Assembly (NCBI GenBank): GCA_963721555.1
Contig: CAVRJU010000005.1
Span: 434,001-498,000 of the forward strand
DNA from: Marmoricola_A sp963721555
GTDB lineage: Bacteria > Actinomycetota > Actinomycetes > Propionibacteriales > Nocardioidaceae
DNA length: 64,000 bases
Reading direction: 5' to 3'
The position numbers were made by a program, and so were the translations under genes. Shown in pieces: positions 42,882 to 50,287 of this stretch. The first letter of the stretch is position 1; every line of letters starts with the position of its first letter. The notes under the pieces were generated by a model that was not told the DNA's origin, did not search any database, and saw only the letters and a program-made list of their open reading frames with translations.

Positions 42882-43976
42882 GGTCTCACCCTGGCCGGTC
42901 CCACCGACACGATGACGCGCCCGTGGTGTCAGGGGCCGCTTGGCGGCCCAGGCGAGGAGGTCGTCGAGCGGCCACGTGGTGACGACGCGGTCGAGCGGCA
43001 CGCCCAGCGCGGCCACCCGGGCGGCGCCGTGGTCGAGGAAGTCGAGCTGGCCGGGAGCGTGGGCGTCGGAGTCCACGGAGAACACGCACCCGATCTCGAC
43101 GGCCAGCGCGAGGAGGTCGTCGGGCGGGTCCTGCCGCTCGGGCCGGCTGTTGATCTCGACCGCGACGTCGTGGTCGCGGCAGGCGGTGAAGACCGCCTCG
43201 GCGTCGAACTCGCTCTGCGGCCGGGTCCCCCGCCCTCCCGTCACCAGCCGCCCGGTGCAGTGCCCGAGCACGTTCGTGCGCCGGTTGCGGACGGCGCCCA
43301 GCATCCGGCGGGTCATCGGGCCGGGCTCCATGCGCAGCTTGCTGTGGACCGAGGCGACGACGACGTCGAGGCGCCCGAGCAGCTCGTCGGTCTGGTCGAG
43401 CCCGCCGTCGTCGAGGATGTCGACCTCGATGCCGCGCAGCACCCGCGTCCGCTCGCCCTGCGTCGTGAGGTGGCCGTTGACGGCCTCGAGCACGTCGAGC
43501 TGCTTGGTCAGCCGGGCCGCACTCAGGCCGTTGGCCACCGTGAGCCGGGGCGAGTGGTCGGTCAGGGCGACGTACTCGTGGCCGAGCTCGACCGCGGTCA
43601 TCACCATCTCCTCGATCGGCGAGCCGCCGTCGGACCAGTCGGAGTGGGTGTGGAGGTCACCTCTCAGGGCGGCGCGGACCTCGCCGCCCCCGGGCGCCAG
43701 CGGTCCCGCCCCCTTCTCCAGGTCCGCGAGGTACGTCGAGGTCTTCCCGGCCAGCGTCTCCACCACGACCGCCTCGGTCGCCTTGCCGATCCCCTCGATC
43801 TCGCGCAGCGTCCCGGCACCGGCCCGGCGTCGCAGCTCGTCGGCGTCGAGGCCGAGCAGGGCGGCGGCCGCGCGACGGAAGGCCTTCACCTTGAAGGTCT
43901 CGGCCTGGCGGCGCTCGAGCAGGAAGGCGATCCGGCGCAGCGCGGCGACCGGGTCACCGGCGGGCAGCGGCTGCAC
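42231..43976 (-). CDS. PHP-domain phosphoesterase reading in frame into an M48/YgjP-like metallopeptidase
   Basis: One uninterrupted frame of 581 codons from GTG 43976. Residues about 1-75 resemble the helix-hairpin-helix DNA-binding part of PolX-type proteins (LREIEGIGKATEAVVVETLAG). Residues about 105-335 are a PHP metal phosphoesterase (GDLHTHSDWSDGGSPIEEMV; LTDHSPRLTVANGLS; VLRGIEVDILDDGGLDQ; VDSDAHAPGQLDFL). Without a stop it continues through LTPRARHRVGGTGQGETMRG into a second enzyme. PHP/PolX-like proteins and YgjP-like peptidases are usually separate, and a TGA exists one frame away at the junction, so one base error may have removed the stop. Confidence 0.8.
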   Translation of the reverse strand: MQPLPAGDPVAALRRIAFLLERRQAETFKVKAFRRAAAALLGLDADELRRRAGAGTLREIEGIGKATEAVVVETLAGKTSTYLADLEKGAGPLAPGGGEVRAALRGDLHTHSDWSDGGSPIEEMVMTAVELGHEYVALTDHSPRLTVANGLSAARLTKQLDVLEAVNGHLTTQGERTRVLRGIEVDILDDGGLDQTDELLGRLDVVVASVHSKLRMEPGPMTRRMLGAVRNRRTNVLGHCTGRLVTGGRGTRPQSEFDAEAVFTACRDHDVAVEINSRPERQDPPDDLLALAVEIGCVFSVDSDAHAPGQLDFLDHGAARVAALGVPLDRVVTTWPLDDLLAWAAKRPLTPRARHRVGGTGQGETMRGMDTVGYDVDGVSVEVRRSAKRRRTVSAYRQEDGSVVVLVPARLSRAEEREWVTTMIARLEKQDRRRRPGDGELAERARQLSREHLGGSARPTSVRWVDNQQQRWGSCTPADGTIRLSSRLQGMPAYVVDCVLLHELAHLLVADHSAAFWELADRHPRAEKAKGYLEGYAHAQRWPAPDGVDEQPDPPDPGDRPDQGKRSELSEANPSEPDQLF

Positions 43977-44091
43977 GCGTCACCTTTTTTCCCTCCACAT
44001 GCCTGGATTCGCTGTCGGTGCAGGTCGCGCGGGCGAGTCGTCTGCAGCCCGGGCGTGTCCTCCCCACCATTCTGCACCGGTGCTCCCGGCG

Positions 44092-44144
44092 CGTTCCACA
44101 GGTGTCCGCGTGTCCTCCACACGTTCTCCACAGGGTTATCCACA
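44092..44144 (+). other. cluster of four DnaA-box-like 9-mers
   Basis: Same-orientation 9-mers ending in CCACA: CGTTCCACA (44092), TCCTCCACA (44113), TTCTCCACA (44124) and TTATCCACA (44136). The last is a perfect consensus DnaA box; starts are 21, 11 and 12 bases apart. It lies in the 335-base gap between the PHP gene start and the PAS gene stop. No dnaA, dnaN or AT-rich unwinding element is near, so it is not a normal origin; titration or regulation by DnaA is possible. Confidence 0.5.
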
Positions 44145-44162
44145 GAGGTGGAAAGCCGGGCG

Positions 44163-44275
44163 TTGACGGGGGCCCGGGCCCTGCCTAGGTTCGACGCAGA
44201 CGAGGCCCCCGGCCGACTCGGCCCGTCACGGGCAAGGGGAAGGCACGTGACGGATCGAGCAGGGCGGGGGCCTCG
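44163..44275 (+). ncRNA. candidate structured RNA with its own promoter
   Basis: TTGACG (44163-44168), 17 bases, TAGGTT (44186-44191) make a good promoter predicting a start near 44198. Directly after it CGAGGCCCCC (44201-44210) pairs perfectly with GGGGGCCTCG (44266-44275), enclosing a second perfect stem CCGTCACG (44223-44230) / CGTGACGG (44246-44253) around a purine-rich loop (GGCAAGGGGAAGGCA). The nested stems follow a rightward promoter although both flanking genes are leftward. It is not recognised as SRP RNA, 6S RNA or a known riboswitch. Alternatively it is a terminator structure for neighbours. Confidence 0.45.
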
Positions 44276-44311
44276 ACGTCAGCTCAGCCGGTCGGCCGGA
44301 CCCAGCCGGGG

Positions 44312-45466
44312 TCAGCCCTGTCGGTCGCCGGTGTCGCGGGTCAGTGAGTCCAGCGTGAGGATCACCTCGCGCAGGTCCGTGGCCGCCTGGTCGAGCTGGA
44401 AGGCGATCGCGGTGGCCGCGTGAGCCTCGACCTCGTCCAACGTGCGCGTGAGCATCTGCAGCCGGAGGCCTGCTGCGAAGATGCGTTGCAGCACGTTGTC
44501 GTTCGCGTCGCGCACGTCGACCGCCTGTTGGCGCAGCAGCAGGGCTTGCTCGCGATGTCGCCGGCGGTTCTGCGCATACCTCTGCCGGCTGCGCTCCATG
44601 GCTACCCGAGCGCTCACGTCGGTGGCGACACCGTCGGCGTGCAGCGTGCCGTCCACCCATCGGGGACGCGTGCGCCACGAGACCCACCGCACGGCGCCGT
44701 CCCCGGCGACGAAGCGGATCGTGGTGTCGAGCGGGAGGCCCTCGACGAGGGCGCGTTCGAGCTCAGCCACCGCGTCGGCCTCGTCGGGGTGGGCGTGCTG
44801 CGCGACCAGTGTGCTCAGAGGCTCGGACGCGGCAGCACGGTGCCCGACCACGGCCTCGGAGTTGGGACCGAGGTAGCGCCACTCCAGCGCGCCATGGCCA
44901 CCGACGGCGACGGTGTAGGCGAAGACGTCGACCAGGGAGATCGCTCGCGCGCACGTGTCCTGGGCATCGATGCGCTCGCCGTCGTCGAGCGGTGACACCT
45001 GGGTCCTGGCGAGCTCCGCGACTGTTTCGAGAAGACGGATGGTCTCGGCGTCCGGGCTACGCAGGTGGGGGCCGAAGATGCACAACGTCGCCTCGACGCC
45101 GTCCCTCCGCGCACCGTTGCTCACGCGCACCGGCACGGCGAGCGCTCCGGACTCGTTCCCCGCATCGCCCCCGCGCCAGAGAACGCGGTCCTGCATCGCG
45201 CTGTCGTGAGCGAGCGCGTGCAGATCTGCGGGCTCGAGCGCGTCCTCCACGAGCAACCACCGGCTCACCACTCTCTGCCGGTCGGGCTCTGCGTCCGTGG
45301 AGGACATCAGAAGCACGCCGGCCCAGCCCAGCACCGGCCCGAGCGCGGTGATCAGTCGTGTGGTCTCGTCCGTGCCGGTGCGAGCGAGCGGACCCGTCCT
45401 TCCGCTCGTCGTGTCGAGCGGCTCGCTCCGGCGCCGGCGTCGGGCGACCGTGGTGCCAGAGATCAT
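44312..45466 (-). CDS. GAF-PAS protein with degenerate kinase helix
   Basis: About 384 residues from ATG 45466 (MISGTTVARRRRRSEPL); a GGAGGAAAGG ribosome-like sequence about 15 bases upstream supports it over the GTG at 45532. A GAF-like region is at about 35-165, PAS with PAC at about 175-290 (TTIRFVAGDGAVRWVSWRTRP; LHADGVATDVSARVAMERSR), then a coiled helix VRDANDNVLQRIFAAGLRLQ. The last matches the HisKA_3 dimerisation helix of DevS/DosS-type kinases, but the phospho-His is Asn and no ATPase domain follows. It is a sensor without kinase activity, downstream of the GGDEF/EAL gene. Confidence 0.82.
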   Translation of the reverse strand: MISGTTVARRRRRSEPLDTTSGRTGPLARTGTDETTRLITALGPVLGWAGVLLMSSTDAEPDRQRVVSRWLLVEDALEPADLHALAHDSAMQDRVLWRGGDAGNESGALAVPVRVSNGARRDGVEATLCIFGPHLRSPDAETIRLLETVAELARTQVSPLDDGERIDAQDTCARAISLVDVFAYTVAVGGHGALEWRYLGPNSEAVVGHRAAASEPLSTLVAQHAHPDEADAVAELERALVEGLPLDTTIRFVAGDGAVRWVSWRTRPRWVDGTLHADGVATDVSARVAMERSRQRYAQNRRRHREQALLLRQQAVDVRDANDNVLQRIFAAGLRLQMLTRTLDEVEAHAATAIAFQLDQAATDLREVILTLDSLTRDTGDRQG

Positions 45467-45550
45467 CTGCGTCCGGGCCTTTCCTCCATGCGCGGGATCG
45501 CGCTTCTCGACGGCGTGGTCCGCCCGGAACACCGGATGACGATCATGGCG

Positions 45551-48130
45551 TCAGACGCCCGGGGCGGTCGGCACGTGAGGCTGGGGCGCCCTGACCTCTG
45601 CGTCGGTCGCAGGTCGGCCCCGTCGACGTTGCTCGAGCCAGCTGCCGATGTCATCGGCCGGCATGGGCCTCGACACGTGCCAACCCTGGACGCTGGTGCA
45701 GGCGAGCGCATGGAGCAGGTCCTGGGTCGCCTTGTCCTCCACCCCTTCAGCGACGACATCGAGACCCAGGGTGGTCGCCAGACCGATGATCGACCGCACG
45801 ATGGCGAGGTCGTCGCGCGAGCTCGTCAGACCCGTGATGAAGCTCTTGTCGATCTTGACCTCGTCGACCGGGAGCTGGGTCAGGTAGCTCAACGACGAGT
45901 ACCCGGTGCCGAAGTCGTCGACCGAGAGCCGTACGCCCGCGCCACGCAGCTGCTCGAGCAGCGCGATGGCGCGGTCCGGGTCCGTCATCACCGCTCCCTC
46001 GGTCACCTCCAAGGTGAGGCCTCCGGGCGGGACCGACCACTTGGACAGCAGCGTCTGCACGCTTCGCACGAGGTCTGCATCCGTCAGGCTGCGAGGAGAC
46101 AGGTTCACCGAGACCCCGAAGCCGTGCGACCGACCGTCCGAGACGGCCTGCAGAGCCCGGTCGAGGACGAGCATCGTGAGCGGCTTGATGAGACCGCTGC
46201 GCTCGGCGATCGGGATGAACTCGTCCGGGGGGATGAACCCCCGAGTGGGATGACGCCAGCGGGCCAGCGCCTCCATGCCCCGCACCTCACCCGTGGCGAG
46301 GTCCAGCTGGGGCTGCAGGTAGACCTGCAGCTCGCCGTTGGACAGCGCGCTGCGCAGCTCGGCGGCCATGGCGAGGCGCGGGGCGCTGGGCGTGGGGCCG
46401 GCGGACTGGAAGAAGCGGGCCTTGTTCCCGGCCGCTTTGGCCTCGTACATCGCGAGATCCGCCCGCTTCATCAGCACCGGGCCCTCGACGCCGTGCTCGG
46501 GACACATGGCGACCCCGACGGAGCCGCCCACCTCGAAGGTCATGCCCTGCAGCTCCATCGGCGTCTCGAGCGAGCAGACCAACCGGCGGCTGATCGCGGC
46601 GGCATGCTCCCGGCCGGCGAGCTTCGGGACGAGGACGGCGAACTCGTCACCGCCCAGCCGAGCGACCATCCCCTCCTCACCCACGGCGCGCTTGAGCCGG
46701 TCGGCGACCTCGACGAGCACCAGGTCGCCCTGCTGGTGCCCCAGGGTGTCGTTGACCTCCTTGAAGCCGTCCAGGTCCAGGATCATGACCGCCAGCGGCA
46801 CCGAGCTCCGCAGGCTCCGCTGCAGCGCGTGGCTCAGCTCGCGCTGCAGCTGCGCCCGGTTGGGCAACCCGGTCAGGGCGTCGTGCAGCGCGTCGTACTG
46901 CAGCCGCTCGATCAGCTCGCCCTTCTGCAGCGCCACGCTCGCGTGGTTCGCCAGGGTCTCGAGCAGGAGCACGTCGTTGCGGTCGTAGGTGCGCACCTCG
47001 CCCAGCCGGTCGCCGACCACCAGCACGCCGAGCGGTCCGTCGGAGCCCTGCAGAGGCACCGCGAGGGCGTCACGCAGGCCATGCCTCGCCAACCACTGCT
47101 TCACCAGCTTGTCGCGGCTGCGCCGCGGCAGCAGCGTCGCCTCGCCGTCGGAGACCACCTTGTCGTACAACCAGTCCTTGTCGCCGTCCTGCTCGTTCAG
47201 CTCGCGCTGCGCCTGCCCGTCCGCGTCGAGCCAGATGCGCAGCGGGGGCCGCGACTCGCGCGACCCCGCGAGGTGGATCGAGGCGTGCCCGCTCTGCAGC
47301 AGGTCCATCGCCTCCGTCAGCACCTGCTTCTCCACCGACTCGTTGGCGGACGAGCTCGTGATGGCCTGGCTGAAGTGGTACAGCTTGGCGAGGTTCACGT
47401 GGCGGTCGAACAGCGACGCGTAGAGCCGGTAGCACAGGATCAGGGTGGCTGCCGAGCCGGCGACCAGCCAACCGCTGCCGGGGTCGTGGGCGAGCGAGTC
47501 GACGGTCGTCAGCCCGAGCACCACCACGCCCGGCGCGAAGAGCTGCCCAGCGATCATCTCCCTCACCAGCAGTGACCAGCTGAGGTCACCCTCGTAGACA
47601 GCGATCACCAGCCCGATCGCGACGGTGCTCACGGCGTTGGCGACCAGCGCTCCGCCGAGTGCCGCGACCCACTCACGCGGATCGATGCCCGAGATGGCTC
47701 CCTCCCCCGCGAACGCGTGGAACACGGCAAGGGCGACCAGCGTCTCGGTCAGCACCAGCACCGTGTTGAAGGCGGTCTTGAGCAGCGAGGATCGTCGCAG
47801 CACCACGAAGACGACGAGCGATCCGACCAGACGGCCGAGCAGGAGCATCTCGGGCTCGGCGAAGAAGAAGCCGATGACCAGCGGCAGCTCGCTGATCGAG
47901 ACGGTCTGTGCCTCACGCTTGATCTGCACGTGGAAGACCGTTGCCTCGGTCGTCGCGAAGAACACCGCAAGACCCCACCAGGGCACGAGGAGCTCGGTGC
48001 TGCGCTCCCGCTCGAGCAACAGCACGACGGCACCGAGGGCGGCGGCCAGCAGCAGCAGCATGCCCATCAGGCGCAGCACGCGCCTGGTCTCGACCCGCTC
48101 GTCGGCTGCGGTCGCGTCCTCGGGGCTCAC
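45551..48130 (-). CDS. membrane GGDEF-EAL c-di-GMP enzyme
   Basis: 859 residues from GTG 48130. About eight hydrophobic helices in residues 15-235 form a membrane sensor, then GAF-like about 250-405 (SGHASIHLAGSRES; LAVPLQGSDGPLGVLVVGD), GGDEF about 410-575 with intact ARLGGDEFAVL, and EAL about 590-840 with intact GMEALARWRHP, VTEGAVMTD and VDDFGTGYSSL. Both synthesis and breakdown of c-di-GMP are therefore possible; only one may be active. It starts 65 bases after the subtilase stop, and the PAS sensor follows. Confidence 0.93.
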   Translation of the reverse strand: MSPEDATAADERVETRRVLRLMGMLLLLAAALGAVVLLLERERSTELLVPWWGLAVFFATTEATVFHVQIKREAQTVSISELPLVIGFFFAEPEMLLLGRLVGSLVVFVVLRRSSLLKTAFNTVLVLTETLVALAVFHAFAGEGAISGIDPREWVAALGGALVANAVSTVAIGLVIAVYEGDLSWSLLVREMIAGQLFAPGVVVLGLTTVDSLAHDPGSGWLVAGSAATLILCYRLYASLFDRHVNLAKLYHFSQAITSSSANESVEKQVLTEAMDLLQSGHASIHLAGSRESRPPLRIWLDADGQAQRELNEQDGDKDWLYDKVVSDGEATLLPRRSRDKLVKQWLARHGLRDALAVPLQGSDGPLGVLVVGDRLGEVRTYDRNDVLLLETLANHASVALQKGELIERLQYDALHDALTGLPNRAQLQRELSHALQRSLRSSVPLAVMILDLDGFKEVNDTLGHQQGDLVLVEVADRLKRAVGEEGMVARLGGDEFAVLVPKLAGREHAAAISRRLVCSLETPMELQGMTFEVGGSVGVAMCPEHGVEGPVLMKRADLAMYEAKAAGNKARFFQSAGPTPSAPRLAMAAELRSALSNGELQVYLQPQLDLATGEVRGMEALARWRHPTRGFIPPDEFIPIAERSGLIKPLTMLVLDRALQAVSDGRSHGFGVSVNLSPRSLTDADLVRSVQTLLSKWSVPPGGLTLEVTEGAVMTDPDRAIALLEQLRGAGVRLSVDDFGTGYSSLSYLTQLPVDEVKIDKSFITGLTSSRDDLAIVRSIIGLATTLGLDVVAEGVEDKATQDLLHALACTSVQGWHVSRPMPADDIGSWLEQRRRGRPATDAEVRAPQPHVPTAPGV

Positions 48131-48195
48131 GTCGTGTCGTCCTTCCACAGGTCCGGGTCCCGGGCAGCCACGTCGCCGTGGCTGCCCGGGGGGCG

Positions 48196-49740
48196 TCAGG
48201 CCCAGGTCCTGGCGTGCCAGTCCGCCGAGGCGAGGTCGGCCTGGCGCCAGGTGCGGGCCGACCAGGCGGCGTCGCGCCAGGTGCGCGCGTTCCAGCTGCC
48301 GCCGGTCCAGGAGCCTTCGCGCCACGTGCGGGCCGACCAGGACTCGTCGCGCCAGCTGCGCGCCGACCACGTGCCGGCGGACCAGACCACGTCGCGCCAC
48401 GTGCGAGCGTTCCACCCGTTGCCGCTCCACGTGAAGCCGCGCCAGTTGCCTCCGGCCCAGGCCGTCTGACCGGCGGAGGCCCGAGTCCAGGCGGTGGCGT
48501 TCCAGGCGTTGCCGAAGATGTCGACCTCGCCACGCAGCTCCTGCACCCCGTCGTGGACATGAGAGGTCCCCCTCGCGGCCTCCAGGGACCCGGTGCCCGA
48601 GCTGAAGAAGTCCTGCGACTGCTTGGCGTTGTTGGCTCTCTTCGTCTGGGCGTCGCGCACGTCGACCAGGCCGTTGCCCCGGTACTTCACGTCGGTGCTG
48701 CTGAACGGGTGCGCCGTGCTCTGCAGCTGCTGCTTGACCTGGTCGGGCGTGAGCCTCGGCTGCGCCTGGAGGAGCAGCGCCGTCACTCCGCTCATCACGG
48801 CGGCCGCCTGAGACGTCCCGGACGCACGGGCGAACCTCGTACCGGTGCGGGCGCGCTCGTTGCGCTCGTCGGCGTGACCGTTGGGCACGCGGAGGCCGAG
48901 CACCGACACACCGGGCGCGACCGCGTCGACGTGCCGGCTGTTGGTACCGCGTGTTGCCCACGAGGGCACGGTGTCGTCGACGAAATCCATCGTGCTCTGA
49001 GTGTCCGAGGCCCCCGCAGCGATCACGTAAGGACTACGGGCAGGGTTCGCCAGGGTCATCGTGTCGGTCCCGTCGTTCCCGCCGGCGACCACGACCACGA
49101 TGCCGGCCTTCCAGGCCTGCTCGACGGCGAACGTGAGCGGGTCGATCTTCGGGTCCTGGACCGAGTCTGTGCCGTAGGAGAGGTTCAGCACCCGGATGTT
49201 GTGGATGGCGCGGTTCTCCACCACCCAGTCGATGGCCGCGATGACTTGGCTGACGTCGACGGCGCCGTCGCTGGCGCCCACCTTGACACTGATGAGGTTG
49301 GCGTCCGGGGCGATGCCGTTGAACCGTGTCTCGCTCGTGTACGACGCCGGGGTGCCGGCGGCGTCACGGCCGGCGATGATCGAGGCGAGGTGGGTGCCGT
49401 GCCCGTAGGCGTCCTTGTGCGCGAGCTCCGGGTCCTGGCTGTCGAACGAGAGGTCCGGGCCGTGGTAGACGTTGCCGGTGTCGAGGCCGGGCACCTCGGT
49501 GACCCCGGTGTCGATGATCGCGACCCCGATGCCCTTCCCCGTGTAGCCGGCGCGGTACGACTCGTGCGCCCCCACCTGCGCGGCGATCTGCCACAGCGCG
49601 CCCTTGTTGGCCGCCGGGTCGTAGCCGAGCCCCGAGTTGTACTCCGCCTGCGCCGGCACGGTCATCGAGCCCGTGCCCACCATCACGGACGCGGTGACGA
49701 CGGCTGCATACCAGCGCCCTCGTCGGTTCTTGTGCCCCAT
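48196..49740 (-). CDS. secreted subtilisin-like (S8) protease with Trp-pentad C-terminal repeats
   Basis: 514 residues. Signal peptide at about 1-32 (RWYAAVVTASVMVGTGSMTV, cleavage near AQA). Peptidase S8 domain about 58-365: Asp in VAIIDTGV, His in GHGTHLASIIAGR, oxyanion Asn in VVVAGGNDG, Ser in SGTSQAAAVMSG. A linker about 380-405 precedes residues 408-513, where tryptophan recurs every fifth residue (for example WSARTWRDAAWSARTW). Coding DNA for this tail is made of near-identical about 30-base units. Probably surface-retained through the tail. First gene of the operon with the GGDEF-EAL and PAS genes. Confidence 0.93.
   Translation of the reverse strand: MGHKNRRGRWYAAVVTASVMVGTGSMTVPAQAEYNSGLGYDPAANKGALWQIAAQVGAHESYRAGYTGKGIGVAIIDTGVTEVPGLDTGNVYHGPDLSFDSQDPELAHKDAYGHGTHLASIIAGRDAAGTPASYTSETRFNGIAPDANLISVKVGASDGAVDVSQVIAAIDWVVENRAIHNIRVLNLSYGTDSVQDPKIDPLTFAVEQAWKAGIVVVVAGGNDGTDTMTLANPARSPYVIAAGASDTQSTMDFVDDTVPSWATRGTNSRHVDAVAPGVSVLGLRVPNGHADERNERARTGTRFARASGTSQAAAVMSGVTALLLQAQPRLTPDQVKQQLQSTAHPFSSTDVKYRGNGLVDVRDAQTKRANNAKQSQDFFSSGTGSLEAARGTSHVHDGVQELRGEVDIFGNAWNATAWTRASAGQTAWAGGNWRGFTWSGNGWNARTWRDVVWSAGTWSARSWRDESWSARTWREGSWTGGSWNARTWRDAAWSARTWRQADLASADWHARTWA
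48199..48519 (-). repeat. in-gene repeat encoding W-x4 pentads
   Basis: Codes for residues 408-513 of the subtilase. Trp is found at 20 of 22 positions spaced exactly 5 residues apart (exceptions Ala418 and Leu503). Common pentads are WSART, WNART, WRDxx and WSARS. Confidence 0.9.
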
Positions 49741-49810
49741 GTAGTTCCCCTCCCCAAATCATTCCAGCGAACAGCCCGACCTTAAGATCCTTGTTTGCCG
49801 TGAACCACCC

Positions 49811-49830
49811 GTTCTGTCCAGTTCTGTCCG
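49811..49830. promoter_or_regulatory. tandem GTTCTGTCC direct repeat in divergent intergenic region
   Basis: GTTCTGTCCA (49811-49820) is followed at once by GTTCTGTCCG (49821-49830). The 10-base period would place both on one DNA face. The 305-base region 49741-50045 separates the subtilase and DUF5679 starts and is locally AT-richer (CCTTAAGATCCTTGTTTG at about 49779-49797), so it probably holds both promoters. Nothing else is supported there. Confidence 0.4.
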
Positions 49831-50045
49831 GAAAGTGCGCAGGCGCATCCATCGGGATCAGGCGTGCCGGGACCTTGGTCCCCAGCATGCGCACTCGAAC
49901 CGGCCCGGCGACCTCGTCGACCGTCGGACAGCGGGCGGCGCGCCCGGCGTCCCTGGGGCCGTCGGTGCACGGTTCGGGCGCTCGCTGGGCGTAGGGTCGC
50001 AACCGAAACGGACCCAGCGTGGTCCACAACGAGAGAGGGTCCGTC

Positions 50046-50204
50046 ATGGCAGAGACCTGGAGCGGCGAGTTCTACTGCGTCAAGTGCAAGGAGAAGCGCC
50101 AGGCCGACGGCGAGGTGAAGGTCAACGAGAAGGGCACGCGGATGGCCAAGGCCGTCTGCCCCGTGTGCAGCACGAACCTGAACCGCATCCTCGGCAAGGC
50201 CTGA
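50046..50204 (+). CDS. DUF5679 zinc-ribbon small protein
   Basis: 52 residues from ATG 50046 (MAETWSGEFYCVKCKEKRQA), preceded by a GAGAGGG ribosome site. Two CxxC pairs, FYCVKCKEK at 11-14 and AVCPVCSTNL at 38-41, form a zinc ribbon; the middle is basic. Common in actinobacteria; nucleic-acid or protein binding is likely, function unknown. It lies 83 bases upstream of the cyclodehydratase-like gene. Confidence 0.85.
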   Translation: MAETWSGEFYCVKCKEKRQADGEVKVNEKGTRMAKAVCPVCSTNLNRILGKA

Positions 50205-50287
50205 GCCTCGCTCACGTCCCGGGCCGGTTTCCCTCCACCTGTGGAGGGCCCGGGCCGCGCCGCGGCCGGACCGGGCAGGGTGCCGAC

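Noticed and set aside
44092..44144. chromosomal replication origin
   Set aside because: No dnaA, dnaN, gyrB or rpmH neighbours, no AT-rich unwinding region and only four boxes.
44198..44275. SRP RNA or other known structured RNA
   Set aside because: The loop GGCAAGGGGAAGGCA looks vaguely SRP-like but the conserved asymmetric loop and GNAR tetraloop arrangement are absent; no riboswitch core motif was recognised either.
44247..44423. short rightward ORF from GTG 44247
   Set aside because: Arg/Ser-rich antisense continuation over the PAS gene 3' end; no ribosome site.
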